A DNA stretch of 64,000 bases from Lyophyllum atratum (Eukaryota; Basidiomycota; Agaricomycetes; Agaricales; Lyophyllaceae): positions 992,001 to 1,056,000 of the forward strand of contig JACGCN010000019.1 in the NCBI GenBank assembly GCA_014905825.1, given 5' to 3'. Positions 38,360 to 51,630 of this stretch are shown here, one piece after another (within the stretch, counting starts at the first letter, position 1; every line of letters begins with the position of its first letter). The notes below the pieces were generated by a model. The model ran no database searches. It was not told the origin of the DNA and saw nothing but the letters and a program-made list of their open reading frames with translations. Made by a program: the position numbers and the translations under genes.

Positions 38360-40554
38360 TTAATTGCCGGCCACCTTCCCATTCGAGTCACCCGCCTCGT
38401 CCCCCTCATCTTCATCTTCATCCCCGTTCTCCTCCTCCTGAAAGTCGATCCCCGCAGCCGTACGTCGGCGCCCTGATCCGCCGTCCCTGCGGTCGTCATC
38501 GCGCTTGATCTCTTCGCGCATGACCTGCACGTCCTCGTCGACCTTGGGCGCGACCCTGTCGATGCCTGCCTCCGCCAGCGATACGTGTCTGCGGTGCGTG
38601 GAGAGATGTGCAGAGCGTCGTGCGGGGCGCTTAAGTCTGCGGCGTGCAACCTGTATAAAGAGAATGATGGCGTCAGAATAGATGCCAAGAACAAGAAAAT
38701 GCGATCGCACCATTACTGGGACGGAGCATTTCTGCGGAAGCGAAGTTAGAAGGTCGAGAAGAGGATGAAATACCGATCTACGCACCTGAATTAGGTAGTG
38801 GGAGGTGGACCCGAGGAGGATTCTGTGAATATATTATGCAACGTCAGAAGAGGCGTTAAATTTTTAGATTTCGTTTGGCACGCACCCTTTAAGCTGACCC
38901 AGACCTCGGGAACCTACGATGAGCATCGTTGGATCAGTGTAATCCACGATGTCTAAACAGTTGTCAGGTGCATTCGAGTGACTTATTTGCGGACGGTGGC
39001 TCACCGAGCAGCATGCGCCTGGCGTTCTTGGCATGCCAGGCCTGGCACGCGACCTTGATATTCAACTTCGTCCGCTGAAGGAGACTCGTGGCCTGTCGAA
39101 CGAGGATGTATGCTAGCCCTTGGCGCTACGCAGGAACGAAGTTAAGTGATATATCGATGGTTACAATGGAAGGTCAGACCTCTTGTTGACTTCTCAGTTT
39201 GGTTGTGCGGTCCGTCGCGTTCGGTATAGGTGGATCGACTGTAGGACGTGGTTCAGGGGCAAGCCATTAGTGAAGGATCGTACAACGGACCTTTCGCCTC
39301 GTTCTCAGTGACGGTAACAATCAACAACTCGTCACCATCCCGCAGCACTGTCCCGATCGCCCATTCGACCGCATATCGACTTTCCTCACTCAAATCACTC
39401 GCAACCATATATTTGCGCTTTCTGCGCTCGCCCAGCTTCCCTTCTGGATCGCCCTGCGTGATTATAATTGTACACCGATCGCGTTGGAATATTGGCCGGG
39501 ACGTCTGGAAGGCGAGCGCCTCATGGTGCTTCGTCGACTTGCGCCTGCGAGGGTTCCTCTTCGTACGCGTGCTCGAGTTCAATGTCGATGGAAAATACGG
39601 CTCGGGTGGCACCACAACATTGACACCCTCGCCCAATGGATCGGGGTCAACGTCCGCCTCGGCTTCCACCGCTGAACTGCCGTCTTGGGGAACAGGCGCG
39701 ATGATCGCATTGCGTTCGGTGTTGCGCTCGGTAACGGGATCGAAAAAGTCATCGTCGCTCCATTCCTCTTCTTCAGTCTCGTCGCCAACCGTTTCATCGC
39801 CTGAGTCGTAAGAGAACGCGGTGGTACGGGGGCGGACGGACGACGCCGAGTCTGAGAGGTCGACATCCGACTGGGCGAGGGGGATAGCTTGGGGGATGGG
39901 CGAGGGCTCGCGTTGGCGCAGGCGGCGGAAGGTGAACGGCGATGTGGAGCGGGCACGCGAGCGGCTGCGGGAGTCCTCTGCCTCAGCAGGGGCCTGGGAC
40001 ATGGACTTGCCGCGTTTAGTCTGGGCCATGGTGCGGCCGCGGGACTCCCTATCGTCGCCGTTGCCGTTGCCGTTGCCATTGTTGTTGCCATTGCCATTGG
40101 CGGTGCTGTCGCGCGTACTAGTGCGGGAGAGCGAGAGCGAGGAAAGGCCGCCCATCATGGAGGTGAAGGACTTGCTGAAGGATCCCGATGCTCGATTGTT
40201 GTTGGTTTCGGGAGGCTTGAGGGCGCCCTGCTGCTGCGAGCCGGTGCCGTTGGGGGAGGCATCATTGTCTGGAGCCTGTGAAACGGCGTTCAGTAACGAA
40301 GAGCGGCGCTTGGACACGGTGAATGAGTCAGAAGTGGGTGTACTGGCTCCACTGAGCGGCAAGGAGATGGAAGAAGCGACGGGGGACGAGGGGAGGCTGG
40401 GCGATGTAGCCTTCAACTCTTTCCCCTCCTCCGGCGTTGGCAAGTTGGATCTGATGCTATTGCCGCTGCTGCTGCCCGGCCGCCCACTACTGCTGCCCGG
40501 CCTGGGAAACTTGGCAGTCCAGCTGCGCTTCTTCTGCGTGTTATCGCTGCTCAT
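38360..40554 (-). CDS. universal stress protein domain protein with long disordered N-terminus
   Basis: Seen: start MSSDNTQKKRSWTAKFPRPG, then about 300 residues rich in Ser, Pro and Arg with an Asn-Gly repeat (about 40054-40100), an acidic stretch (DETEEEEWSDDDFFDP), then the USP fold: RKYMVASDLSEESRYAVEWA, DELLIVTVTENE, LNIKVACQAWHAKNARRMLL, and the nucleotide-binding PTMLIVGSRGLGQLKGILLG with STSHYLIQKCSVPVMV. A basic and then acidic tail ends GDSNGKVAGN. Known: G-2X-G-9X-G(S/T) defines ATP-binding USPs; here GSRGLGQLKGILLGSTSHYL fits that pattern. Fungal proteins of this layout are uncharacterised or poorly characterised; many SP sites suggest kinase control, which is inference. Several introns in the C-terminal half. 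Confidence 0.87.
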
Positions 40555-41009
40555 GCAAGGATATGGAGCAATGCAACCGAGGTGGTGGTAACCAGATGAA
40601 CAGCAAATCTCACCTGTCTGGGTGCTTTAGGGTACTGTGAATATGGTGATCAGTACCTCACGCGAGCCGAGCAGGCTTGGCAGTGATTCTAGACGTACTT
40701 CGGTCATCAGCGTTCAGCACGGATTGTGGATTTTGGGATTGGCGGGATATACAGCGATCGTAGGTCGGTCGTCGTTGTGGATATTGTCGTCGTCGTCGTG
40801 GGTGGTCGTCAGTGGCACTGGACGCTATCCGGAACTCATCTCCACCGTTCCACGTGTATTAGTCTCACTTGCGCCAAGATATTTTTCCCGACAATTTGAA
40901 TATTGAACGATCGTTTACTATATCTCTAACAATAACAAAGAAATAAATTAAAGAGTTGAGCGCGAATTAGTATTAGAATTTAGAATTAATATTGGTATCC
41001 TTCGTCTCC
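40555..41009. other. intergenic, promoter side of the USP gene
   Basis: Contains short GTCGTC repeats near 40780-40800 and an AT-rich block near 40910-41000. No gene was recognised. It should carry the USP promoter and the Pet127 3' UTR. Confidence 0.45.
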
Positions 41010-43944
41010 TCAATTTGCCTTGGGCTCGTTCGCATCCGCTTTCATACTCACCTCAGCGTCCATGACCGCACCACCCTGTCCGGCACTCTCAACAACCTCA
41101 TCAACAACTTCCCCAACACGATCCGCCTCTTCACCCTCCCCAGCCATAACACCGGTCGCCGCCTCCTCCCTCAACACATCCGACACATCCAGCGACCACC
41201 TGGGCACCTCCTGCACCTCCCCACCCAACCAAACCTTCGGCTTCCCCATCTCCTCACTCGCCAACCTCTCTGTCTCCTCCCTTCCAGACCGCGCCATCGC
41301 CCGCAGGTCCTGAATGCGCTTTCCCGCAACCCTAAAGTTCTCGAGCTCGAGCTCCTGTGGCTCCGACGGCACCTGCCCGCTAAAGCTGAGGCCTTTCCAG
41401 AATTGCCCCACAGTCTCTGGGTCCCATCCCGTCGGAATGTCATAGTGCCGGAACTGGCGGTCCTTCGCGGCTTGGAGGGCCTGCTTGATGTCAACATGTG
41501 AGGATGACAGCTTCGAGATCGACCAATGAGTCGTCCCTGCAAAAGAGAATTCGAGTTTAGCGAGTGCAGTTTGAGAGGTCGGGATGTGCTTACATGGTTG
41601 GTCGACCGAGGAAACGGCAGTCGACCCTCGGACTGGGTCTTGGTCCAGGTAATTCGAGACCTTGACTTCCAGCTGTCGGATCGGCCGGTCTTCATCCTCA
41701 CCGTCCCACTCCAGCGGCTGTACCCAGACATTTAATACGTCCTTGGCTTCCAACTTCTCAAATGTGCATTTCACAGACTGAGTATTCACGGAGTCAGCCA
41801 AAGTGTGAACAGCCAGAGAGTAAGAAAACGTACCTGTCGAGGGAAGCAGGCCACAATCTCCTCTGCCACTTGTTCTAGAATGCCTACGCACTTCGCAAAC
41901 ACGCGGTCACCTACTCCCACACCCCCGCCGAACAGCGCCTCGTCCATCTCCTGCAATGAGATGTACTGGAAACCGAACATTCGCGCGGTGTTGTGATACG
42001 CTACGATTACTCCGTCCATGTTTCCAATGCGGACTTGGAAACTATTAAGAAAAAGCAGATTTAGCACCGGCCGTGGTCAAGAGCGATAAGATATGTGTAC
42101 CTATATTTGAGGAACGCAGAACGGATAAGATCATAATACTCTCGCTCGAAGCTCTCGAGTTTGCCCGCCTGCGACCGGATAAGGTATCCCGAGTTTTCCT
42201 ACGAAACGAAAATTTAACAATGACCACGTCGGGGGCAGGAGGATGCATACCTCAAAGTTCAGCAGATCCATCCTTATGGGCAGACACGCACGCGTCTTAA
42301 TATCGAACACACCCGTCCCAGGTAGACGCGGGTCATAGCAATCCAGCTGCGAACGCATTACGAAGCGGTCGGACTTGATGAACACAAAAAAAAGACTTTC
42401 AGCTGAACGGACGAAGACGGTAGCGATAACGAACGCACCTTGGCATACCGGTACGCGTCCTTTAGTGGGGATTCCATCTGCAGAGAGGCCAGCGCAGGGT
42501 TGGATCGGATGTATGCCGCAAACTCTTCTGGCGTGGCCGTCAGGTACTTCTCCAGGAGCGTCCCCTAAATGCATGTTTGAGCAATCGGAGGTACATTCGA
42601 CGTGCTCCTATGGGAGACAGCTACGGCACATACCATCCAAGTTAGAATATTCTTGTCCGCAACATCGCTATTCGAGTCCGAATCGATCGTATAGACGCCG
42701 TTGTTATAGTTCATAATCACGGAGGCGGGCATGCGCTGGCCCGCAGTGAAGCCCCTCGGCTGCACAGCATATTCAGCTTTCTGCAGAGAAAGCAGCTGTG
42801 GCAAGACTGACCTCTCTGGCGAAATGCCGACTTAGACCATCAGTATTCACATCCTTGTCTCCGGATAGCAGGAAGTATATGTGGCTCAGCATGCCTGAGA
42901 GCGACGAAGTCGATCCTGCGAAGGTACGGTTTTCGCGCTGCGCAAGGTCCAAAAGGTCCTGCACGCATAAAGCCAACGTTAATACTGTCATAAAGTGGGA
43001 TGGGACAAGACATACCTCATCCCTGGAGCTTTTGATAAACCCACCGAGGCGCTCAAAGGCAAATTCGGTCACTTTGGGTATCGTTTCTAGGTAGGGCGGA
43101 AAATTGTACACGCGTGAGCGTGGGTCTTGCAACCAGTGGACACCTGGGCTACAAACGAAGGATGAACATCGTCATTAGGATCTGAGACCATAGTGATTGA
43201 GCATACTTGAAGAGAACGCGGTCTAGGCCATGTGCGAGCCTCGCTATTGGGTTCTGAGGGGAGACAGGCTTGACGTCCTGAAGGGTAGGTTCCTTCGACG
43301 GCTCGAGGAGACCCTCTATTCGGCGGGAGTAAGTGAGGGGATTGTTCATGTGCGGGGGCATGCGCATGCGACCGAACTGTTGAAGACCAGCAACCTCCTT
43401 AGATGGTTCCTTGGAGAGTTCAGGAGGCCGCAGCTCTATGATCATGTCAGCGGTCAGGCCAGGTGTCCGTGTAAACGAGCGGATACTCACTGTCCTCGCC
43501 CCAGCCAGATTCTGCATCCATTAGTACGAGAGAAGCGGCAGACGGTAGCTTGCCGTAAGGATTGGAAGGCTCTTCCCTGGTAGCGGTGGTATTGACCGAC
43601 TCGGACAAGTTTTGCTCGCCATGTTCAGCCTTTGGTAGCAAATGCTTCAATTTGCGCTTTTTCTTCCTCGCTTTCCGCGAGACAGGCTCGGGGGGGTCGT
43701 CTTCAGTATTGACAATTTTACGAAGTGCCTCCAAGGCAGTTTTACTGAGGCTGCCCTTATTCCGAAGTGCGCGTGCCAGTTTGTCGCTGCCATCGGTTTT
43801 GCGTTTTTTCGAAGTGGAGGCGGGGCGCTGGAGGACGTGGGATACGGCTTTCTCAGCGCGGAGTGTGCGGATGGCGGAGAGACATGTTGACGCTGGACGG
43901 GGCAGCGTCCAGGCGTTCATCAAGGATGCTTGTGGTATGAACAA
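41010..43944 (-). CDS. PET127: Pet127-like mitochondrial protein
   Basis: Seen: an Arg-rich amphipathic N-terminus (MNAWTLPRPASTCLSAIRTL), a basic region with KARKKKRKLKHLLPK, ELRPPELSKEP, FGRMRMPPHMNNPLTYS, PGVHWLQDPRSRVYNFPPYL, GSTSSLSGMLSHIYFLLSG, FTAGQRMPASVIMNYNNGVY, QLDCYDPRLPGTGVFDIKTR, VRIGNMDGVIVAYHNTARMF and an acidic tail ending ADANEPKAN. The CYDPRLPGTGVFDIKTRA core is the Pet127 signature and contains PD-(D/E)XK-like nuclease elements (D...DIKTR). Known: yeast Pet127 is associated with the mitochondrial inner membrane and acts in mitochondrial RNA 5' processing and turnover. Start at 43944 or, more likely by presequence, 43920. Divergent from Nup107 over about 140 bases. Confidence 0.88.
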
Positions 43945-44085
43945 GTGTCACAAGCGCGACGGTCACGCCTCAGTCACACTATTCTTGTTCATTCGACTCG
44001 CCACCAAACGTCGACCCGGCTTGCCTAACACTGATCCTTGGTCGAATCGAAGTGGACTGACTGTAACGCTCATAAATTAGAGTTG

Positions 44086-47000
44086 ATGTCGTCGGACGCC
44101 CTGTACCGCTCCTGCGCTGAAGTCCTGTCGCTATGTCAGTCCAAGCGAGACGATCTAGCGGCACTTCTCGACCCCGAGACAGGCTTTGCTCCTCGGCTGA
44201 GGAGAATATGTCAGGAACAGTGAGAAAAATCCAAAGTTATATAGCTTGTGCTGTTTTTTGACGCGTTTGTTCAGACTTGCGGAGTATGAGGAAACGCAGG
44301 ACGCTGGGACGACGCAACAAGACCTGGATCTTTTGCGAATGGAGCAGAATACTTGGGCACTACTTCAGGCAGTTATGCCGTGAGTGAGAATCTTTCTGTC
44401 AAAGAACATTGCCTTAGTCTCTCCAGAGCACGAAAAACGGAGCCTTTGCCCCTCCCAGCCCCCCGGGACCTTCTCGCTGAGAATCCCTATACCCCGACAT
44501 CGACAATAGCACAGGCTATCATGAACGCGTCCCGACTACTATCAGAGCTCGTCGTTGTCCGCGAATGGCTGCACGAGAGCGCCCCGCTGCCCCAGCATCC
44601 CGAGGCCACCACGGGTTACTGGAAATTCACGAAGCATAGTGTTATGCAGTCCCTGCGGACTGGAGCGGGGAACAGAGACGGCCTGGTGAAGCGTATGGAT
44701 CCAGATGCAGTGAACAGGGAAGAAGGTCGGGGGTTAGCTTCGGATGACGCAGTATGTCTTCGCCATCTCCTCGGCAGAGACCTCACACTAACCATTTTCG
44801 TAGAACTACGAGAAAAGCTTGGTGCAATCCTTGTATGGATACATGAGGGCGGGTAGGCTGGAGGAGGCGATCGACCTTTGTAGGAAGGCTCATCAACCAT
44901 GGCGTGCTGCTAGCATAAGGGGCACACGGCTGTTTCAATGGCGTGCAATATGTGTGTGTCCTCTATCCCTCTTTCACGCGGTTCTGTGCTTAGATATCTT
45001 AGCTACCGAGCCACAGGACGAGGAGGAGATGGATAGTGAGGACAGTGATGTCTGGTCAGGTAATCGGCACCGGAAACTTTGGAAAGCTGCCTGTATCCGT
45101 GCCGCCCTCAGTGTGAGGCCATCCCCTCTTCATCCAATACGGTTATTAATTATTAACATAGGCTAACCTCCCTGACCACGAACGAATTCTCTACGCGGCA
45201 CTTGCCCCCTCACCACAGACCTCCGTCATCCTGAAGTCATCATGTCGAACATGGGAGGACCATCTCTGGGCGCAAATCAGCATCATGTGTGAAGAGAAGG
45301 AGACCATGGAGATGATGAAACTGGGCGGCGGCTTTTGGGAGGGTGGGTTGAGCGCTGTCGAGCAAGGCGTCCCGGAGATCACTCCAGAAGAGCAAGAGAA
45401 GGAAGAAGAGGATTGGGAGAAGGAGGTTGTGGATACCTTGGACACTCTAAAAGCAATTCCCGTCGCGGAGGGGTACGTCCTAATCACCTTGAAGCTGGGC
45501 GCGTGACGCTCATATTGATTTCTCAGACCAGGGGCAGACCACGCCTTCCATTATTCGCAACTACACATTATCCTGAACAGGACGGACGAGCTTCTAAACA
45601 CATTCGCGACGAGACTACGCGATAACACTTTCTTCCCTTCTTCTCCTGAGTGCGCGTGATGTCTCTCCCTCATGTGTATTGTCGCTAAATAACCCATAGA
45701 TATGCCCCACTCTGCCGGTTCTTCGCTCATCTGTGTCTATTCCTCCAGATGATCGATATTCCCGTGCCACCACTATCAACTCAGATCATCCTTGAAGCAT
45801 ACCTTCAAGTCCTGGAGGTCAGTTACCCCCGCATTTACTTCGTTTTAGTATGCAAACTTGCCCGCACAGGCTGCTGGACAACGCGATCTCATTGCCATGT
45901 ATGCCGGTGCCCTCGGAGACAATGCAGTGGAGCGCTACGCCATGTTCCTCGTCTCCCTCGAGCTCTCCGCTGACACGACCGAGCGTCGACTTGCACTGAC
46001 ACGCGCGCGAGACCATGGACTCGATATGGATCGCGTAGCTATCGCTGCCGCTGAACGAACTATTGATAGCGCGTTCGAGGTACGTTACTCATCACAATGA
46101 TGAGCGTTATGCCCGCCTGATGGCTGTTGGAAATACTTAGGTGCTCCCGCCCTTAAAAGGCCCTCTACCCTCAATCATTGCCCTTCAGGCTCCTCCCACT
46201 GACCCCGAGCTATTCCTTCTCCGTTCAATCGAATGGACGACTTATAATGAGACGACGTACTCCACGGCGCTTGAGCAAGCGAACGTTATCCTGCGATATT
46301 TCCTAGGTACGTCTCCCCACCTATCCCGCACATTGACATCAAGACGACCCAAGTTTTTAGGCTCTGGTCGCGTCCCGCTAGCACGAACGCTCCTAGATAT
46401 GCTCCCGACGGAGCTCTCTGCGATAGGCGAACCAGAGGAGCAGGCGACGGAGTACCTGCATTATCGGCAGTTCTTCCTTATTTGGGAGACTCTGGAGCGC
46501 GTGGTGGAGTGCCAGGCGCTGGAACTTGCCCACATGAGTCGGGAGACACGGCTGGCATGGATGAAGGACTATCGGGTGCGTCGTTGAATCTGTGCATGTT
46601 TCGTTGTGTAGAGGCTGACTGATAGGGTGACGAGCAGGGAGTTATTGACCAGGTGCATGACCAGATCACGAGGCTGCTGACATCGGAGTGGTTGGTGACG
46701 GATGTTGAAACACCTGGAGGTGAAAGCTTTAGAAAAATCTCTCCACTTAGTAGCTGCATCTAACCCATCCAATCTCCCAGGTGATCGTCGTCGGCGCGAG
46801 CTCATTCGCATCCGCCAAATGTACATCCCAGAACTGATCATCCGCCTCCACTCCCTGCTCTTCATCTCACGCCACCACATCCCCGAGTATGTTCTGTGAT
46901 TCTGCCCTTATTGCACAAATTGACGACCTCTGTCCACAGAAACCTAAAACGCGCCCTAGAGCTCGCCAACGTCGTCGCAGACTCGCGATACAAACTTTAC

Positions 47001-47120
47001 GAGGACTTCGTTAATGAGGATGGGCGACGACTTGGTGACTACCTTGGGGCAGTACGCCAGGCAATTTTAGGCGGCTTAGAGGGTGGGGGGTCAGATCCTT
47101 TCAGAGTACTGTCTGTGTAG
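44086..47120 (+). CDS. NUP107: nucleoporin Nup107 (Nup84 family), Y-complex scaffold
   Basis: Seen: start MSSDALYRSCAEVLSLCQSK, exons giving LAEYEETQDAGTTQQDLDLL, RDLLAENPYTPTSTIAQAIM, VQSLYGYMRAGRLEEAIDLC with HQPWRAASIRG, RKLWKAACIRAALS, LPDHERILYAALAP, SCRTWEDHLWAQISIMCEEK, YAPLCRFFAHLCLFLQM, YAGALGDNAVERYAMFLVSL, and a C-terminal LKRALELANVVADSRYKLYE, ending SDPFRVLSV. The helical repeats and the PWRAASIRG and YAGALGDNAVERYA segments match Nup107/Nup84. Known: a structural helical-solenoid member of the Y-shaped outer ring of the nuclear pore; it binds Nup133 through its C-terminal region. Splice junctions in the middle were judged from frame continuity. Length is within the fungal family range. 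Confidence 0.9.
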
Positions 47121-47955
47121 CTTTATAGCATCTTTTGAGATGTCTGCTGTACTCACGTAAGATTCTGTATATTTTCGTCAGATTCTCGTCTTGAGATTGA
47201 GTGACCGCTTTAGGAACGCGTTATTTTCGTATGTTTGGGATCGGGGCTTTTGATATAGCAACACGTTTGCGGTTCTTGAACTTGACCTTCATATTCTACT
47301 TACCAACCTGTTACCTGTTTACTTGACATCCATCGCCAGAAAAAGCTCTGTAGGCAGGACGGAAAAACTTGATATTGAGCACGCTGAGCTCCTGGGTTAT
47401 ACTGGTGAGGCCAAACCTATATGCGCAGCACGGCTCTTCCAAAAATTTCGTGGCTTCCTTATAGCTCCTACTACCCAGGGATAGATCACAGGTAATGACT
47501 GACGGTGTCTGTCTAGGAGAGACTAGGACACAGGCTTATCTGCCAATATTAGCTACATAAATACTTGGATCGCATTTTCTTTACCCACTTGGAACCAATA
47601 CACCAGCATATGGAGTGAATATTACGCCGCACCATATGTATCTTGGCCTCATAAACAGGACCAAGAGCAGCCCATCGTATACGAAGCAATCACGGTGAGC
47701 TCTATGCTGCTCTATGTAAATGCCATGGCGATATGTTTTTCAAATTTACGATTATTAATGACGTCAACAAGTGGGCATTTTTAAGGATATTCTTTCAATT
47801 CCGCCAATCCGCCAACTCATCTCTGCAGGTTAACTATGCATGTTGTTGCCCTTCTGGCCTAAAATCTCGGTCCCTTGTAGGTTCTTTCTAACCGGCTTCT
47901 CAAGGAGTATGTATTTCTGATGTTTGCCTGCGGCTTCTAAAACCTTGCTAGGCTC
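47121..47955. other. intergenic, nothing recognised
   Basis: Between two plus-strand genes. Only scattered short frames. An untranslated leader or an upstream exon of the next gene could lie at its right end. Confidence 0.4.
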
Positions 47956-50900
47956 ATGTCCCCAACTCCACCCGATGAGGAAAAGCGTGATGACGAGGAG
48001 AAGCACCCTGACGAGAGTAAGCGCCCTGGGGGCCTTTTCTTCACACCTGGTACAAAGACACCTCGGAGGGTCCAATGGCTGGACAAGCCACGAACATCAA
48101 GCACACACAGTCTAGACGAACAAGGCCTCGATGTAAGCCATTTCCAATTGAAGATCGCGAACCTTGTTAATGACACTAATCCTTTATAGCCCGCAGCTTT
48201 TGAGAAGCTTAGGCGGGCCCTAGAAGAGCATCGCGCGTCGACTGCTACTAGGGTACATCACTATCCTCCTCAGCGAGAAAGTGCGCCCAGCTTGGACATG
48301 CCTGATAGCGCCCAGAGTCAAATTTCAAGCGGACCACCGACGGAGGGCACTTCAGAAAGCTCAACGAGTTCGACTTCGCCACATCATTACGTCCCCGGAA
48401 ACTTCATTGAACCGTCGGAACGGGAAGGACTACCCGGGATACGCGATCCTCAAAAGTTTGCCCAAAAACAAGCTGAAAAAGTTGTGCGCTCCCATACGAG
48501 GAGGCGCTTTTTCGATTTCGGTTGGAGGGCGGGGAAGAAGAAACCGAAAACGAAGAAGACACATGTGGAGCACGATCGACGATCGACCGATACCTACGAG
48601 AGCAAAGATATTGAACGCGATGCGGCTAGCGAGACTCACCGACTAGGTGGTAAAGGCGTTTTGTCCGCACTTCTGCCGTTGTACGGCCAGGACAAGGTTC
48701 CATCCCCAGGTCCATCGACTCCTGCACTCTCCCCGCTGGCTGAATATGAAAGACCCCCTTTCATAAGACCCGGTCTACCGCCCCGACAAGCGAGCTTTAG
48801 CCACCAAAGAGAGCCGAGATTAGGTCACTATGCTCCCTCGGCTCTTTTGTTACGTCGCAAAAATGCGAACACACGAAGTGGAGCTGGTGTTTTCGGGCCG
48901 CTTATCACTAGTACTGGCAACCTCACTGCCTTCGCTGCCCCAGCACAGAGCCGACTACAACCGGATTACAAACGGCCAGGCTATCGCCTCTCCAGGTTTG
49001 CAGTTATTCGACAATTTCTTAAAGTTACTTACCTGTCGCCTTTCTGCTAGGTACTCGTTCGAGGAGAGGCAAAGAGCGCCCAAGGCGCCCCAGAGGACTC
49101 TCACACGCTCGCAGAGCATGTTTGACGACATTTTGCTGCCCTTGTCAGCGCCCCCAACTCCAGGTGGCCGACCAGAGCCGCCTTCTCCATCGGGAACAGA
49201 CCCGGGGCCTCCCAGACCGCATAGATGGCCCACTATGCTCCACATTCCCACTATTCGAAGTCTTGGCGGCCGCAGCGCGTTGAGCACGCCGGCATTGGAA
49301 AGGTCTCCAGTCCAGGAGAGTGACGGTTATTTTGACTATAAGCGACCCATAGAAGAGGAGAGACGGAAGGAGAAAAGACAGAAGCGGAAGAAGGCTCAAA
49401 TTTTTGTATGCAAACTCTCCATACGGCCAATGACACCCTTTGAATTAATGAATCCGTCTACACAGATTACTCGCCACGTCGCTAAAATCATAGAGAGGCA
49501 GGAGTTCATTTTGAAGTTCGCCCGGGCCATGATGATGTTCGGCGGCCCTTCTCACCGTCTACAAGCTCAACTCAAGGCTACCGCCCATGTGCTCGACATC
49601 GAGCTCAGCTGCATATACTTCCCTGATATCCTCTTGCTCAGTTTCGATGATAGCTCGACGAGCACAAGCAACGTCAAATTCATCAAACAAGGAAGCTCAC
49701 TCGACATACAGAAGCTAACGGACGCATATAATCTGTATTGGAAGGTAGAATATCTCCTCTTTCCTCTCTCCGTTCTCATTGATTATCGCTTTTCTGTAGG
49801 TTACCCATGATAAGATATACGTGGCGGAAGCGTCTGCAGAGTTGGACACAATCATGAGGCGTCGCCAGCTGTACAACTGGTGGCAAGTGATCCTCATTGG
49901 TGGCATGTGCTCGAGTTCCATATGCACAGTCAGCTTTGGCGGAAGCTTCATTGACTCCTTGATCGTCTTCCCTTTGGGTGCGCTGTTGATCGTGATCCAG
50001 CTGTTGAGTGTGCGGAACGAGCTTTACTCCAACATATTTGAGTGAGTAACCCTCTTCTCCGGATCCTGCATAGAGCATTGATCATCGTATCTACAGGGTG
50101 ACGGTCGCCACTCTATTTAGTTTCCTCGCTGCCTCACTGGCGGCCTCCCACCATTTCTGCTACTCCGCAGTCGCATCAAGCTCTGTAGTTCTCATTCTTC
50201 CAGTCAGCCGTCCTACACCTTCTATAGCTGCATCTTCTCTGACCGCGGAGTCTCACGCAGGGTTTTATCGTCCTCAATGGTGCTCTTGAACTCATGTCAC
50301 GCAACATCGTCGCCGGTTCTGTGCGCCTATGCTACGCCGTGGTGTATGCACTTTTCCTCGGGTTCGGGCTAGCCATGGGGGCGAAAGCATTCGAGGTCAT
50401 GACCGGGACACGGGTCATTGGTTCGTCCGACATTGACTGTGCACTCAGTCACAACCCAGCTGGCCCATGGTATCAAAGAACACCGTCAAAGTTTTGGGGT
50501 GCGCCCATCCCCTTCCTTTTCTGTTGCATGGACAATGTTTCATTGTCTTATCCATAGCTTTCTTGACCGTGCCGATGTTTTCTCTTTTTCTGAGCTTGAG
50601 GAATCAAGCGCCGTATGATCGGCGGGAATTGGTGAGCTTTAATGAAATTACACTTCTCGGCGTTATTCTGATTCCCTTGTATAGTTTTTACTTATTGTGA
50701 TCGCCTGCATTGGCTGGGTTACTAACTACTTTACGAGCACCAAATTTGTCGGACAAAGCGATGTTAGCGCTGGAGTAGGGTACGTTCCCTATACATGCAC
50801 CGTAGGCCGAAGTTTTCGCTTCTCACATTCTTCGCAGAGCGTTCGCAGTCGGTATCGTCTCAAATTTATACGCCCGCCTTTTCAAGGGCAACGCATTTGT

Positions 50901-51193
50901 TATCATGGTCAGTGTTACACAATCGTTGGTGAAGCCCTACGGCCTCTAATGACTGTTATCCTCAGATCACGGGCATTCTCTTTCAGCTTCCGTCCGGCCT
51001 CGGCAGCGGCGGACTTCTCAACTTCGTGTCTCTCCAAACTCAAGGAAACTCATCGTCCTATCTATCTGGATTCCAGTCGGCGCTCAAACTTATCTCGGTC
51101 GCCCTTGGGCTCACCGTCGGCTTGGGCGTCTCGCTTGTCATAATGCACCCCATCCAAAGCAAACGGCGGGCGGGCGGGGTCTTCAGTCTCTGA
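47956..51193 (+). CDS. Prm10/ThrE-type multi-pass membrane protein (DUF1212) with long cytosolic N-terminus
   Basis: Seen: start MSPTPPDEEKRDDEEKHPDE, a long polar N-terminal half with GGLFFTPGTKTPRRVQWLDK, EEHRASTATRVHHYPPQ, basic KKKPKTKKTHVEHD and Pro/Ser-rich parts, then the conserved FILKFARAMMMFGGPSHRLQ, DIELSCIYFPDILLLSFDDS, YVAEASAELDTIMRR and WWQVILIGGMCSSSICTVSF, followed by about ten hydrophobic segments and a C-terminus with LGLTVGLGVSLVIMHPIQ, ending GGVFSL. Known: ThrE exports threonine and serine in corynebacteria; fungal members (yeast Prm10) are pheromone-induced membrane proteins of unknown transport substrate. Inferred: a transporter-like protein. Many introns in the membrane half; exact junctions there are uncertain. 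Confidence 0.88.
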
Positions 51194-51630
51194 TCTATTT
51201 ATACATATCTAATCTCATCGGACATAATATCATATCCATAGACTTCAACGCTCAACATGCAATGCCCATCTTCAATGAGCATCATCGCAGTATACACTCA
51301 TACATCCCTCTGCATTCCCTTTCTATAACTATCCAGTAGACCGCGATCCGTCTCCTTCGGACCTTCACATTCACTGCATTGCATAGAATCTTCAATGTAT
51401 TTACCAACTTAGATTAGAAACATAGATATAAAGCAGTATAGCATTCGTTTATGAATCTGATTAGCTATGTAGAGTCGTCAATGTTTGATTCACTGCCTGG
51501 TCTAGACTCTACACTGACTCTAGTCTGGTCTACCGTAATCTGTGACGGTCCGTGACCTCGGCGATCAAAGTCACGTTCTGGGTGCGAGTCCGAAACACTT
51601 TAGTCCTAATCCCATCTCCGCACCTCGTCC
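51194..51630. other. intergenic, nothing recognised
   Basis: AT-rich, with a TCTAGACTCTACACTGACTCTAGTC-like cluster near 51500. It should contain the Arl8 promoter. Confidence 0.4.

Noticed and set aside
39821..40591. 256-codon plus-strand open frame
   Set aside because: Antisense to the low-complexity N-terminus of the USP gene; composition simply mirrors the Ser/Arg/Gly-rich coding strand.
51560..51605. GGGTGCGAGTCC resembling a tRNA T-arm
   Set aside because: The T-loop consensus is off at the second base and no matching acceptor, D-arm or anticodon stem could be folded around it.
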